Part shown: positions 1 through 12,780 of the stretch, piece after piece
How positions within the stretch are numbered: the first letter of the stretch is position 1
Layout of the letters: each line of letters begins with the position of its first letter
Source: Chlorobaculum sp. 24CR
GTDB taxonomy: Bacteria > Bacteroidota > Chlorobiia > Chlorobiales > Chlorobiaceae
Assembly: GCF_004118635.1 (NCBI RefSeq)
Contig: NZ_SDGU01000028.1
Coordinates: 1-64,000, forward strand
Direction of reading: 5' to 3'
Length of the DNA stretch: 64,000 bases
Program-made: the position numbers and the translations under genes
Notes under the pieces: model-generated
The model's input: only the letters and a program-made list of their open reading frames with translations
The model's database searches: none
Told to the model about the DNA's origin: nothing

Positions 1-204
1 GCGGGGGGGGCCAATACTCCAGACACCCGGGTTCATGCGTTCGATGTCGCTCCGGTTTACAAGCCGATGAACAGATTTCGAGCGACGCCCAATCCCGACT
101 CGTCGGAACAATAATTTTTTCGCAACACCCTTTGGCGCCCCCCTTTGCTTGTCAAGGTTAAGCTATAAGACTTTATTAAAAAAGCGATTACAACTATTAA
201 ACAG

Positions 205-232
205 TTACTCCGGACTTCAGCCCTGGGTTTAC
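205..232 (+). repeat. Degenerate copy of the CCCCGG palindromic repeat
   Basis: The sequence CTCCGGACTTCAGCCCTGGG followed by TTTA matches, with a few changes, the better copies at 13622-13649, 13683-13710 and 33149-33185. It is an imperfect palindrome and lies in gene-poor DNA. It is read as a dispersed REP-like element, not a coding signal. Confidence 0.5.
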
Positions 233-322
233 GGATAAGACAGAATAAATCCGTGCCCAAACCCAATCTCTCCCGACGGCGGCGATTGCGCCTTATTGTG
301 GCAGGAGCGATAAGTTCATTTT

Positions 323-553
323 TTAAAAGAAGATAAACTCATCCTTATACGACAAACGCACTGGGCATGACAGACTTTTCTCCAGAACTTCCTTGCGATA
401 CCTTGTTGATGAAGCAATAAAAGCGTAACGGGAGATGGACGCAGAAATAACCGAGCCATCAGCAAGCTGAACCTTGATTACGTCCTGGAGTACGGGGTAC
501 TGCCGGGAAGTGTGATGAGAGTCCTGAAAAGCCACAAAAGAGGGAAGGCGCAA
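323..553 (-). CDS. Possible small hypothetical protein (76 aa)
   Basis: An open frame of 76 codons that would need a TTG start at 553. No family is recognised. The middle part (about residues 24-70) has an ordinary protein-like composition, with alternating hydrophobic residues around the segment DVIKVQLADGSVISA. There is no clear Shine-Dalgarno sequence and no supporting neighbour. It could be a remnant of a longer gene or a chance frame in AT-rich DNA. Confidence 0.22.
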   Translation of the reverse strand: MRLPSFVAFQDSHHTSRQYPVLQDVIKVQLADGSVISASISRYAFIASSTRYRKEVLEKSLSCPVRLSYKDEFIFF

Positions 554-772
554 AAAACGCTTTCCGATAGCTATCGGAACAATACAGCAACGGAAAGGCG
601 CTTATGTTTTAGAAATCCCCCTCTGCGACGTCTTTTGCCGCGGCTTGAACTCGTCAGTAACTTTAAACGTAAAAATCCCTCATCAGGGTTTGAGAATTCG
701 CATTGAACAATCGCCGCATTTTGATAGAAACGCGGCCACAACTCTCATGCCAAAGCAGTTGATGCGCGCCTG

Positions 773-1024
773 CTATATTTTGTTCCGTTCAACTCGCCGC
801 TCCCTTAAAGCAACAAAATGACGTTCGTTATTCATCACATAAGAACCGAGACCTTTTCCCTTGATTGCGCATCGTTTCATAGCCTCGACATGATCCCGGC
901 CTACATTCTCGTACGTGTAGTTGCGCACAGCTCCGGAAACGAATTCAATCCTGATTGATTCATCACCAATTTCATATGCGAGAATGGATGATAAACGGTG
1001 TATATTTTTGTAAGGTATCATCAT
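773..1024 (-). CDS. KTSC-like small protein (83 aa)
   Basis: The 83-residue product has the layout of the small KTSC domain. It opens with a Ser-Ser-Ile-Leu-Ala-Tyr stretch, followed by an Ile-Arg-Ile-Glu-Phe strand, a Gly then Tyr-Thr-Tyr strand, a helix around His-Val-Glu-Ala-Met-Lys and a late Gly-Leu-Gly-Ser-Tyr. KTSC domains occur alone or fused to RNA-related or phage-related proteins, and their function is not settled. Two adjacent ATG codons could start it and no strong Shine-Dalgarno site is visible. It sits alone in AT-rich DNA, which suggests an acquired or leftover gene. Confidence 0.5.
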   Translation of the reverse strand: MMIPYKNIHRLSSILAYEIGDESIRIEFVSGAVRNYTYENVGRDHVEAMKRCAIKGKGLGSYVMNNERHFVALRERRVERNKI

Positions 1025-1993
1025 ATTACTGCTTTTTTATTCAAAAAAACCATAAGACGGCGCATCATTGACAGCAACCTTCAACATGAATCAAACACAT
1101 CTCAAAACTGATCGAAGAGCATCGGAAAAAGGCCATCAAACAAGAAACCTATCAATTGACGTAAAAAATATACAAATAATATTTTCAATTTTCAGTACTT
1201 TTTCTCAAAGTTTACATACCATATATCTTTTAACCAAACTGTAAAGCAACGGCATAATTGTTGCGCCAAAAACGATGTATTGCGTTCTTGAAAAGAATTA
1301 CACAATCTGAATAATACTTCATAACCACAATCATATCTTTTCAACGACAACCACATCCATTATTTGTTGCAATATTTTTGTTGATTTTACCATCTTTTCA
1401 AACACTCAAAAAGAGGAATATTTAAGCACATATAATTATATGTAACTTAAAGAAAAACAGAATGAGATCATTGAAAAATTCACTGAATTTTTCCAAAAAG
1501 ATTACAGTTGCAATAAAAATATCAATATTTCACTACATAATTCGCATCACCAATAAATCGTATTCCCGCGAAACAGGTTAATATCTGTCCCATAATAATG
1601 CGGGGCGCAACCAAAGCACGGCCATTCATGGCGGGAGCTTCATGCCGAACACGCTTTACCCCAAACCGATTCGCGCCTGTTGAGGCAAAATGACGGAGGT
1701 GGCTCGTCATCGATTGACAGAACAGCTCTGGAGTTTCTGTTGCTGCTTGCCGCGCTTCTTCTTCAGATGACACCTGATCTCCGTGATCCTCAGACTCGCC
1801 GGTACATGGGCTAATCCACCGCGCCAGGCACCTATGCTGCCTCCTCGTAATTTTCTCACTTTTTTCGCAGTCACGAAACCTTATTGAATCCGCGGCGGTT
1901 GAAAGCGACGAACCGCTTCTTGACCGTTGCCGTTTCAAGGAACATTGATAGATTGAGGTACAGGAATTTCAGAGGTTCACCATAACACCGCGA
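1025..1993. other. AT-rich stretch without a convincing gene
   Basis: About 970 bases upstream of uvrA. The first 500 are very AT-rich compared with the GC-rich core genes, with many A and T runs and no frame with protein-like content. The second half (about 1560-1990) is of normal composition. It contains an open minus-strand frame (1522-1938) that I do not recognise and do not trust. The uvrA promoter should lie near the right end, but no confident -35/-10 pair stands out. Confidence 0.5.
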
Positions 1994-4849
<2,856 letters not shown>

Positions 4850-4878
4850 GCGCCGAAAACCATCAACGCCCGATCATC

Positions 4879-5580
4879 ATGACCGCGACCGAAACGCAGA
4901 CGCCCGAGTGCCAGATTTGCGGAACGAAACAGCGCTCGGAGCTGCGCCGGGCGATGATCGTGCGGCCCGCCGTCTCGAAGATCATCCAGAAGAAAACCGG
5001 AAGCTGGAACGAGGAGGGCTGGATCTGCATGGACGACTTGCAGCTCTTCCAGCACCGCTATGTCGAATCGCTGCTCGAAGAGGAGAAGGGCGAGCTGACC
5101 GAGCTGGACAAGGAGGTGATCGAGGGACTCAGGAAACATGAGCTTCTGGCTGCAAACCCGGAAATAGATTTCGAAAAAAAACTGACGCTTGGCCAACGCA
5201 TGGCCGATATCATCGCCAGTTTCGGCGGAAGCTGGAAGTTCATCATCATCTTCGGCGTATTCATCGCCATTTGGATCGGCGTGAACCTGCTGGCGCTCTT
5301 CACCAAACCGTTCGACCCCTACCCGTTTATCCTGCTCAACCTCGTACTCTCGACGCTCGCCGCCCTCCAGGCCCCGGTGATCATGATGAGCCAAAACCGC
5401 CAGGAAGAGCGCGACCGCCAGCGAGCGATCTACGACTACAAAGTCAACCTCAAAGCCGAACTCGAAATCCGCCAGCTCCACCAAAAGGTTGACCACCTGC
5501 TCTCAAAACAATGGGAACGGCTGGTCGAAATTCAGGAGATTCAGATGGAGCTGATCAATGAGCTGAGGGAGAAGAAGTAA
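4879..5580 (+). CDS. DUF1003 membrane protein
   Basis: The 233-residue product belongs to the DUF1003 family. The N-terminal part (about 1-50) has a Cys-x-x-Cys pair (CQIC) and a later WICMDD segment. Residues about 113-165 hold two membrane spans separated by the family hallmark PFDPYPFILLN. This is followed by the conserved polar stretch MMSQNRQEERDR and then a long charged C-terminal helix that is probably a coiled coil. The function is unknown; it is an inner-membrane protein in many bacteria. It starts 29 bases after uvrA and may be read from the same transcript, which does not by itself imply a repair role. Confidence 0.9.
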   Translation: MTATETQTPECQICGTKQRSELRRAMIVRPAVSKIIQKKTGSWNEEGWICMDDLQLFQHRYVESLLEEEKGELTELDKEVIEGLRKHELLAANPEIDFEKKLTLGQRMADIIASFGGSWKFIIIFGVFIAIWIGVNLLALFTKPFDPYPFILLNLVLSTLAALQAPVIMMSQNRQEERDRQRAIYDYKVNLKAELEIRQLHQKVDHLLSKQWERLVEIQEIQMELINELREKK

Positions 5581-5638
5581 GGGAGGGGGAAGGAGAGATT
5601 CATGCACGAGAATGCACAGGTATTTACGTGGCTTTTCT

Positions 5639-8284
5639 TTAATCATGATCTGTGGCCTGCTGAATCTGAATCGCAGGTGCAATGCGGGTTCTGATTTCGT
5701 TGTAAACAGCAATATCTACACCCTCCGCCACTTCAAGTGATACGACTAACCCATACGTGACAGGACGATGAATTTTCCCAGCATCCTCACGGCAGTTCAC
5801 TTTAATTTCGATGACATCCCCTTCGTTAATTGGCTCTGCACTCTGACCTTCAAATACTTCATGCTGGACCGTTCCTCGCTTCACAGCCTGCCAATCTGCA
5901 TTTTGACGCAATGGAGCCAAACCTTTATTGTTAACCTCAAACCACAAGCTTGCTATGCGGTACTTCTGAGTAGTTGGTGAAATTGGCGAAAACCAAGCAA
6001 GAGTCACGGTTAAGCGTCTTCGTTCTGGACGGGCACTGAGAGATGGCGGTAACGGCAGTCGAAAAACGTGAGCGTTACCATCGGAAAGCTCACCAAAACC
6101 AAGTAAAGTAGCTCTCTGATCTGTACAGTCTAAAACACGGTCAACATCTGGAAGCCCATAGCCAATCCATCGAGCTATAAGAGATTTATATTGTCTGCCA
6201 ATTTCGTTGGAAATATCAGCTGGCCTGGTATACAGTAATTCAGCTCGCGCTCTAATTTCCATTCCAAGATCAGAGTTTTCAATTCGGGACTTTAGGTGGT
6301 CGCCAATATCACCCCACGAACAGCCATGCACCAGCATTGCTTTCATTAGTGGTACTTCATAACCTCTCAGATCGACTTCGCCCGATTGTTCACTAAAGAT
6401 TTCCTGCAGAGAGTCGTAACAAATACACGCGGCCCTACTGAGCAATGCTGTTGCGTTGCTCGTTCCACAACTATATGAAGTGGCATCTAATTCACCCGGA
6501 AGACTTCCCGGAGATGCTGTTTTGTTTCCGGGTGAGACTCGAAAAATCGCCGGTTCAATGATGGCAGAATTAGTCTGTTGAAAAGGTAACCGATACAACT
6601 GACGCCCTCCGTAGTAAACAACATCTGGCTTAATTGCACGTCTGTATCCGCTACCAAATGCTGATACAGGACTCGGTAGAAGATTTTCAAATGGGTTAAT
6701 CCTGCTTCTCTGGTAAGAAATTTCCGCATTATCATGATGAACAGCGCCAACACTGATTCCGTTAATCGTTTCTGCAGGTGCAAGCAGTTTCCTATTTCGA
6801 GCATCTCTATATAGAGCCTTTATAGTCGCCACCTCTATTTCTTCTGCCCCAAGAGAATTGAATTCATCGCGAGATATTCCCAAGGAAATCGCAGTTGGAT
6901 GGTTCCCCGCACTCACAATAAAAAGCACACCATATTTCACGCTCAACCAGTCCAGCAATCTGGCAATTGGGCTCATGGACTGTGCGAATTGAAGAGATCG
7001 ATCACCAATTGACAAATTGATCGCTTTAATTTGAGGAGCAACTGCGCCTTCTTCCTGATCACCCTCGAATAATCTCTTAACTGCTCTATGGATAAGATCG
7101 ACCACCAAAAAGTTTTCCGGAATCCCCTCAGGTCGTGGCGTATTGAGCCATTCCATTGGTTTCATAATAGGCCGTACATAGATCCGCCGACTCATTGGAT
7201 ACGATGGCTGATTAAGATCGCCATGAGCAATCAATGACGCCATTGATGTTCCATGAATCCGCTCTGAGGCAGAATATTCAGCCGCCCAGTTATCTGGATC
7301 GTCAATAACCAAACGACCTGCTAGCAACCGGTGATTAGCCAACGGAAGACCATCAAAAAGAGCCACGATAGGGTCTTCCGTAGGCAATGGAATTTCTTCA
7401 ATCTGGGCAATTTCTACGTCGCCCTCTGGGGATTCGTCTCCTGCCGTAATTTGACCAACAGGCCTAAAGAACATGACATTTTCACATTTAACCAGTTCAG
7501 TTGCAGGACTCTCAATGATAGCTCTAATGGCATGAGCAGGGAGTTCCGCCAAGAGTCCATGGTAGGCAATCCCCTCAATCACGGACTGGTTTAGTATTCG
7601 TCCGCCCGCTTGCTGAACAAGATTCGTGACGTAACTCGTGCTGGCTGCTCGAAGTTCGTTGCTACCACGAAACCAAAGTTCAGCCTCAAATGAAATGAAC
7701 CGCTCGCCATCGTATTCAAGATTCTCTTGCCAGATATCGATCAAGCCGGTTTCAAGAAGTCTGTCCTGAACGTCCCATCGACGGATGCTTTTCATGTGTA
7801 GGAACACATCGCGGAACTTCTTAAAACCAAGCTCAAACTGCATGTTTGGATCGGCTTGGTAACGTCGCCAGAGAGACAGCATCTCATCAAGGGCTCGCTG
7901 ATTGGTCATCACGAGATATAAACGCCCACTTAGCTCTTTGTCAGGTTTGGTTTCATCATAAAACTCTTCATCCGGGGTAATTTCATCAATCTCAATTTCA
8001 CCCATCCATTCGAGACCATCAATGCGCTTAACCGCATTGGCAAAGTTTTCGATACTTCCGACGGTCTCCATCACAAGAACTTGTTCTGGAATTACATCAG
8101 CAGCACTCTGTTGTATTTCAATTCGTCTGGCATCCAATGCGGTCTGGAGTTGACTGAAGACTGGAGAAAGCCGCGCCCATTGCCGTTGCGGCGTTGGCCT
8201 TTTTACACGACCTCCACCACCACCAAGCGTTGAACGAGAAGCGATTTCAGGCGTTGGGAAAAGAAGTAATGGGCGTTCAGGCAT
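5639..8284 (-). CDS. ietS: IetS-type subtilisin-like serine protease (S8 family)
   Basis: The protein is a large S8 (subtilase) protease. Counting from the ATG at 8284 it has 881 residues. The catalytic triad reads Asp311 (ALFDGLPL), His344 (RIHGTSMAS) and Ser609 (CGTSNATAL), with the oxyanion Asn at 461 (SAGNH). The roughly 300 residues before the protease domain and the C-terminal 270 residues are not assigned. The start at 8284 overlaps the stop of the upstream AAA gene as TGATG, so I prefer it to the ATG at 8338, which lies inside that gene. An AAA ATPase followed by a subtilase is the arrangement of IetAS, described as a plasmid-stability/toxin-antitoxin pair and later as an anti-phage system (Gao_Iet in DefenseFinder). 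No signal peptide is seen, so it probably acts in the cytoplasm. Confidence 0.85.
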   Translation of the reverse strand: MPERPLLLFPTPEIASRSTLGGGGGRVKRPTPQRQWARLSPVFSQLQTALDARRIEIQQSAADVIPEQVLVMETVGSIENFANAVKRIDGLEWMGEIEIDEITPDEEFYDETKPDKELSGRLYLVMTNQRALDEMLSLWRRYQADPNMQFELGFKKFRDVFLHMKSIRRWDVQDRLLETGLIDIWQENLEYDGERFISFEAELWFRGSNELRAASTSYVTNLVQQAGGRILNQSVIEGIAYHGLLAELPAHAIRAIIESPATELVKCENVMFFRPVGQITAGDESPEGDVEIAQIEEIPLPTEDPIVALFDGLPLANHRLLAGRLVIDDPDNWAAEYSASERIHGTSMASLIAHGDLNQPSYPMSRRIYVRPIMKPMEWLNTPRPEGIPENFLVVDLIHRAVKRLFEGDQEEGAVAPQIKAINLSIGDRSLQFAQSMSPIARLLDWLSVKYGVLFIVSAGNHPTAISLGISRDEFNSLGAEEIEVATIKALYRDARNRKLLAPAETINGISVGAVHHDNAEISYQRSRINPFENLLPSPVSAFGSGYRRAIKPDVVYYGGRQLYRLPFQQTNSAIIEPAIFRVSPGNKTASPGSLPGELDATSYSCGTSNATALLSRAACICYDSLQEIFSEQSGEVDLRGYEVPLMKAMLVHGCSWGDIGDHLKSRIENSDLGMEIRARAELLYTRPADISNEIGRQYKSLIARWIGYGLPDVDRVLDCTDQRATLLGFGELSDGNAHVFRLPLPPSLSARPERRRLTVTLAWFSPISPTTQKYRIASLWFEVNNKGLAPLRQNADWQAVKRGTVQHEVFEGQSAEPINEGDVIEIKVNCREDAGKIHRPVTYGLVVSLEVAEGVDIAVYNEIRTRIAPAIQIQQATDHD

Positions 8285-9285
8285 CAGACAAGCTCCATTT
8301 CGTCTTGTTGCGTTACTGTCACAGATCTGGCAGACCAATTCTGAAGGGTATTGGTAACGATATTTTTCATGCTTGCATTCGGCTGCTCAAGCACATATTG
8401 ACGAAATACAGTCATCCCAAACTCTTCGACTTCTGCAAAATTCGACCCCAAGAGACGTTTTGCCAAAGTGCCTGGTGCGTATCCCAGTGAAATATTGATT
8501 CGACGCTCAAACTTTTCAAACCATTCTGTAAGACGATCCCGAGTTGGTGCGGGTAGCGTCATTCGCACTTGGAAACGTCGCCATACAGCGCGATCTAAAA
8601 GCTCTGCATGATTGGTTGCACCGATGACCATGACGTGGCTTGGAAGGTTATCAATCTGCATGAGCAATGAACTCACAACGCGCTTAATTTCACCGGTCTC
8701 GTGCAGATCGCCGCGCTCTTTCCCAAGAGTCTCAAACTCATCGAAAAAGAGAACGCATCTGCGAGTAGAGGCATACTCAAACAATTTTTTCAGCCGAACG
8801 GCAGTCTCCCCAAGGTATGTACCCACAACACTCTCATAGCGAACAACAAGTAGAGGCACCATAAGAGCTTCGGCAATGGCTTCTGCCAATGATGTCTTGC
8901 CATTGCCCGGAGGCCCGATGAGAAGCAGTCGGTTACGAGGTTCCAGATTATATGACCTTAACAAATCTGCCCTGTACTGCTCCTGAATCAGGCTTACACA
9001 AATTTGCTGCACCTCATGAGGAAGAATAAGCTCCGATAGCTTTCGCTGAGGCATCACCTCATGAAACAAGTTCCCCATACGCGGATCTAGCATAGGCCCC
9101 GCACCATTAGTAAGTGTGCGTTCAATTGGTGATACATTAAGTATCTCTTCAAGCTTCTCAGCCAAAACTGTATGCTGTTTGGTTCGCTCTTCAGCAATGA
9201 TCGCCTCAACAACCTTTCTAAAAGAGACTTTATCACCTCGCATCCCGAATTGAACTAACCGTATTAACAAATCTGCTCTTGCCAT
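8284..9285 (-). CDS. ietA: IetA-type AAA family ATPase
   Basis: The 333-residue product is a single-domain AAA ATPase. Walker A is GPPGNGKTS (about 124-132), Walker B is VLFFDEFE (about 178-185), sensor 1 is the GATN at about 222-225, and the arginine-finger region is DRAVWRRF (about 231-238). The N-terminal 80 residues are helical and not assigned. A strong Shine-Dalgarno site (GAGGAG, about 7 bases before the ATG) supports the start at 9285. It is the first gene of the two-gene IetAS cassette and overlaps ietS by one base. In the known system the ATPase is thought to control or direct the protease; that role here is inferred from the gene pair. Confidence 0.85.
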   Translation of the reverse strand: MARADLLIRLVQFGMRGDKVSFRKVVEAIIAEERTKQHTVLAEKLEEILNVSPIERTLTNGAGPMLDPRMGNLFHEVMPQRKLSELILPHEVQQICVSLIQEQYRADLLRSYNLEPRNRLLLIGPPGNGKTSLAEAIAEALMVPLLVVRYESVVGTYLGETAVRLKKLFEYASTRRCVLFFDEFETLGKERGDLHETGEIKRVVSSLLMQIDNLPSHVMVIGATNHAELLDRAVWRRFQVRMTLPAPTRDRLTEWFEKFERRINISLGYAPGTLAKRLLGSNFAEVEEFGMTVFRQYVLEQPNASMKNIVTNTLQNWSARSVTVTQQDEMELV

Positions 9286-9538
9286 CTCTTATCTCCTCGT
9301 CTTGTTACTGCCACACCTCACAATATACGCTTAAAGCACTGTTTAAGACAGGATCATGAATATTCAAAAAATTCTATCATCATGAGCAAAAACAACCGTA
9401 TTTTCATCTTTAATCAACTTAATCATGATAAATAAAAATCTCTGGATAACTTGCCCAACATTGGAACTGTAAGAAAGATTCTCCGTATCCTACATCTTCC
9501 ACTGGCACATCGTCCCATCCGCCCCAATCCAACCCAAC

Positions 9539-10780
9539 TCACAAAAACTCCTCGAAGTAATCGAGGTCTTTGTGAAACGTCTCCTCCAGCGCGGCGAGCG
9601 AAACAAACGCTGCGACCATGCAGATCGCGCCGACGATAATCGCGCCGCCTTCGAGGCCGAACTGGCCGCGCGTGAACTGGAAGAGCATCGTGATCGGCAC
9701 CACCATGCCGCGCACGAGGTTCGGCACGGTCGTGGCTACCGTCGCGCGGAGGTTGGTGCCGAACTGTTCGGCGGCGACGGTCACGAAAATCGCCCAGTAG
9801 CCGCCGGAAAAACCGAGGGCGAACGAGACCCAGTAGAAGAACGTCGGCGTCGCGCCGCGCTGCATGAAGTAGAGCGCGATGGAGACGATGTTCAGCACGA
9901 GAAACACCAGCACCGCCTTTTTGCGGCTTTGCAGCACCTGGCTGAGCAAGCCGCTACTCAGGTCGCCGAAGACCAGGCCGAGGTAGCAGAACATCACGGC
10001 GTTGCCCGCCGACACCGCCCCCTTGATGCCGAGCGCCGTGGCGAACTCCGGCGAGAAGGTGATGAGTACGCCCACGACGAACCAGATCGGCACGCCGATG
10101 AGAATCGAATTGAGATAGCGGAAAAAGCGGTCGCGGCTGGTGAAGAGCGCCAGGAGGTTGCCCTTGCTGACCGCCGCCTTGTTCTCCATCGTCTGGAACA
10201 TGCCCGATTCGGAGACCTTGAACCGCGCCACCAGCAGCACCAGACCCAGCGCCCCGCCGATGAAAAAGGCCGTGCGCCAATCGTAGTGCGTCGCCACCGC
10301 GTTGGCCAGAATCGCGCCGGTGACGCCAATCGAGGCGACCAGCATCGTGCCGTAGCCGCGAACCTTGGTGTGCAGAATCTCCGAAACCAGCGTGATGCCC
10401 GCCCCCAGCTCCCCGGCCAGCCCGACGCCCGCAATGAAACGCAGCACGGCGTAGGCCTCCAGCGAGGTGGCGAAACCGTTGGCGATGTTGGCCAGCGAGT
10501 AGATCAGGATCGAGCCGAACATGATCTTCAGCCGCCCCTTCACGTCGCCCAGCCAGCCCCACAAAATGCCGCCGAGCAGCATGCCGATCATCTGCATGTT
10601 GAGCAGAAAGACGCCGTAATCGATCAGCTCCTGGCCCTGCAGGCCAAACGCCTTGAGGCTCGGCACGCGCACGATGCTGAAGAGCACGAGGTCGTAAATA
10701 TCGACGAAATAACCGAGGGCGGCCACGATGACCGGAAGAGAGAAAACGTCGCGAATGCTCGCGCGGGATGAGTCCTGCAT
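9539..10780 (-). CDS. MFS transporter
   Basis: The 413-residue product is a major facilitator superfamily permease with about twelve hydrophobic segments. The family signature between segments 2 and 3 is visible as GWLGDVKGRLK (form GxLaDrxGrr). A second conserved stretch, RFIAGVGLAGELG, lies in segment 4, and a related RATVATTVPN stretch occurs late in the protein. It is expected to be a proton-coupled symporter in the inner membrane. The substrate cannot be told from sequence and the neighbours give no clue: the IetAS cassette on one side and a divergent sensor kinase on the other. Confidence 0.9.
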   Translation of the reverse strand: MQDSSRASIRDVFSLPVIVAALGYFVDIYDLVLFSIVRVPSLKAFGLQGQELIDYGVFLLNMQMIGMLLGGILWGWLGDVKGRLKIMFGSILIYSLANIANGFATSLEAYAVLRFIAGVGLAGELGAGITLVSEILHTKVRGYGTMLVASIGVTGAILANAVATHYDWRTAFFIGGALGLVLLVARFKVSESGMFQTMENKAAVSKGNLLALFTSRDRFFRYLNSILIGVPIWFVVGVLITFSPEFATALGIKGAVSAGNAVMFCYLGLVFGDLSSGLLSQVLQSRKKAVLVFLVLNIVSIALYFMQRGATPTFFYWVSFALGFSGGYWAIFVTVAAEQFGTNLRATVATTVPNLVRGMVVPITMLFQFTRGQFGLEGGAIIVGAICMVAAFVSLAALEETFHKDLDYFEEFL

Positions 10781-11089
10781 AAGGGGAGAACGGATAAAGG
10801 GTTGATGATAGAAGAACGCAAAATAAAACCTTTTCCGGGATATAACCCGTAGTCAGAAATTCCGGTAATCGAGTGTGCGATACCGTTTCATATTCTGACT
10901 GCGGTGACGGCTTCAGCCAACCGGATTTAACTTCGTGTTGTAAACACTCTGCATCATTTTTATAAAAAAGTATAGATTCCTTTTGTCTGTCGTAGTCAAT
11001 GCGTTCTGAACCATATCGAGAAACGATCACCCTCGGTGGTCGAGGATCGATGATAACCGTTTATCAAGCCGCAGCGTCAATCCATCTCC
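10781..11089. other. Divergent intergenic region between MFS gene and sensor kinase
   Basis: About 310 bases between two divergent starts. It should hold both promoters. The left half is AT-rich. No gene, convincing palindrome or riboswitch-like structure was recognised. Confidence 0.4.
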
Positions 11090-12712
11090 ATGCCTGAAAA
11101 TCTGCACACACCGATTCCGGCCCCCGCTTTTTCCGATAACGCCCACCCATCGGGCACCCGCAACACCCTGGCCGGGGTCAGCGAACTGTACGACGCCATT
11201 CCGGCCTCGGTCATCATCGTCGATGCGCGGATGCGCCTGGTCGGCTGGAACCGCTTTTCGCGCGACACCATCAATGGCCTGGCCGACAATGAAATGCCAG
11301 GCATCAATCCGCTGAAGCGGGTGCACCCCGATGACCTCCCCGAAATCAGTCGGAAAATGCGCGACATCATCGATCTCGATACCGAACAGAGCGCCGAGTT
11401 CAGAATGTACCACAAAAGCGGGCCGCCCTATAAATGGGCGATGGTCCGCGGCAAACGGGCCATCATCGAGGGTCGGCCCTGCGTGGTGGCGGTCGTGACC
11501 GAAATCACCGAAATCAAAGAGATTGAAAGTCGGCAGAAAAAGCTTCAGGAGCAGCTCTTGCAGTTCCAGAAAATGGAGCTGGTCGGCCAGCTTGCCGGAG
11601 GCATCGCCCACGACTTCAACAACGCCCTCTCGGCAATCATCGGCAACACGGAGCTGGCGCTCAAAAAGCTCGATCCCGCCAGTCCCGCCGCCTCGAACAT
11701 TTCGGACATCCACAAGCTCGCAACCCGGTCGGTGGAATTGACCCGCCAGTTGCTCGCCTTTGCGCGCAAGCAGGTAGCCGAACCGCAGGTGTTCGAGCTG
11801 AACGGCGCGGTGCCAGAGTGCCTGCGCCTGCACCGGAGCCTCATCGGCGAAGGCATCCGGCTCGAATGGACGCCATGCAACGAACCGGTTCAGGTAAAGC
11901 TCGATCCCGTGCAGCTCGACCAGATTCTCTCGAACCTGCTCGTCAACGCGCGTGACGCCATCACCGGCAACGGCTGTATCCGGATCGGGTGCCAAACCAC
12001 CAAGCTCGACCCCGGCGATTGTGCGAGCAGCCATGCAGCGTTCGCTCCGGGAGCGTATGCGAAAATCACGGTCAGCGATACCGGAAGCGGCATCGAGCCG
12101 AGCGCACTGCCCCATATTTACGAGCCGTTCTTCACCACCAAAGAGTTTGGCAAAGGCACCGGCCTCGGCCTCTCAACGGTTTACGGCATCGTGATGCAGA
12201 ACAAGGGGCGCATCGAATGCCGGTCGGAAACGGGCAGGGGAACGGCCTTCCATATCTATCTGCCGATATACCTTAACGAGGGCGACGGGCAAGCGGCGAA
12301 CACCGGAAAAGAGAACGCCGCTCCGAACGCGAAGGAGACGATTCTGGTCGTTGACGATGAACCATTCATCCTCAAGCTGATCCAGGACATTCTCGAAATC
12401 CGAGAGTTCACCGTGCTCACTGCCAAAGATGCCGACGAGTGCCTGCGCATCGCCGGTTGCTGCACCCGGCCTCTCGACCTGGTGGTGTCTGACATGATGC
12501 TGCCAGACATGGACTGCATGGAGATGAGCCGCCTGCTCATGCAGCGAAACCCCTCGATGAAGCTCCTGCTTATGTCGGCCCACGCGCCGGAAAATATAGT
12601 CCGGAGCTGGACGCACGGAAATGAAACGAACTTCATCCAGAAACCCTTCGGCATCGACGACTTCATGAAAACCATCGACCGGGTGCTGAACAGCAAAATT
12701 GAAAATATCTGA
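11090..12712 (+). CDS. Hybrid sensor histidine kinase with PAS and receiver domains
   Basis: A 540-residue cytoplasmic hybrid kinase. A PAS domain covers about residues 28-145. The dimerisation/phosphoacceptor helix carries His174 in GGIAHDFNNALS, the form typical of HisKA kinases of the NtrB-like group. The ATPase domain shows the N-box (NLLVNARDAI), G1 (DTGSGI) and G2 (GKGTGLGLSTV). A receiver domain begins near 416, with the acidic pair in VVDDEP, phospho-acceptor Asp468 (SDMMLPD) and Lys518 (IQKPF). There is no membrane span, so the PAS domain probably senses an intracellular signal. No separate response regulator gene lies next to it, so its output partner is unknown. Confidence 0.92.
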   Translation: MPENLHTPIPAPAFSDNAHPSGTRNTLAGVSELYDAIPASVIIVDARMRLVGWNRFSRDTINGLADNEMPGINPLKRVHPDDLPEISRKMRDIIDLDTEQSAEFRMYHKSGPPYKWAMVRGKRAIIEGRPCVVAVVTEITEIKEIESRQKKLQEQLLQFQKMELVGQLAGGIAHDFNNALSAIIGNTELALKKLDPASPAASNISDIHKLATRSVELTRQLLAFARKQVAEPQVFELNGAVPECLRLHRSLIGEGIRLEWTPCNEPVQVKLDPVQLDQILSNLLVNARDAITGNGCIRIGCQTTKLDPGDCASSHAAFAPGAYAKITVSDTGSGIEPSALPHIYEPFFTTKEFGKGTGLGLSTVYGIVMQNKGRIECRSETGRGTAFHIYLPIYLNEGDGQAANTGKENAAPNAKETILVVDDEPFILKLIQDILEIREFTVLTAKDADECLRIAGCCTRPLDLVVSDMMLPDMDCMEMSRLLMQRNPSMKLLLMSAHAPENIVRSWTHGNETNFIQKPFGIDDFMKTIDRVLNSKIENI

Positions 12713-12780
12713 GGGCGATGTATCGCTCAGGAAAGGATGATTCCTGACCCGGAAGCATATTGGCATCGGGATCGGAATCG

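Noticed and set aside
57-266. 69-codon minus-strand frame at the window start
   Set aside because: Its middle is translated from the degenerate palindromic repeat at 205-232, so it is unlikely to be a gene.
1522-1938. 138-codon minus-strand frame upstream of uvrA
   Set aside because: No family, Arg/Ser/Thr-rich ends and no ribosome-binding site. I could not identify it as a transposase remnant either.
9572-10771. Long plus-strand frame over the MFS gene
   Set aside because: His/Arg/Glu-rich shadow of a real transporter with clear membrane spans and motifs.
12713-12780. Possible terminator after the sensor kinase (GAGGGCGATGTATCGCTC)
   Set aside because: The stem is short and no T run follows.
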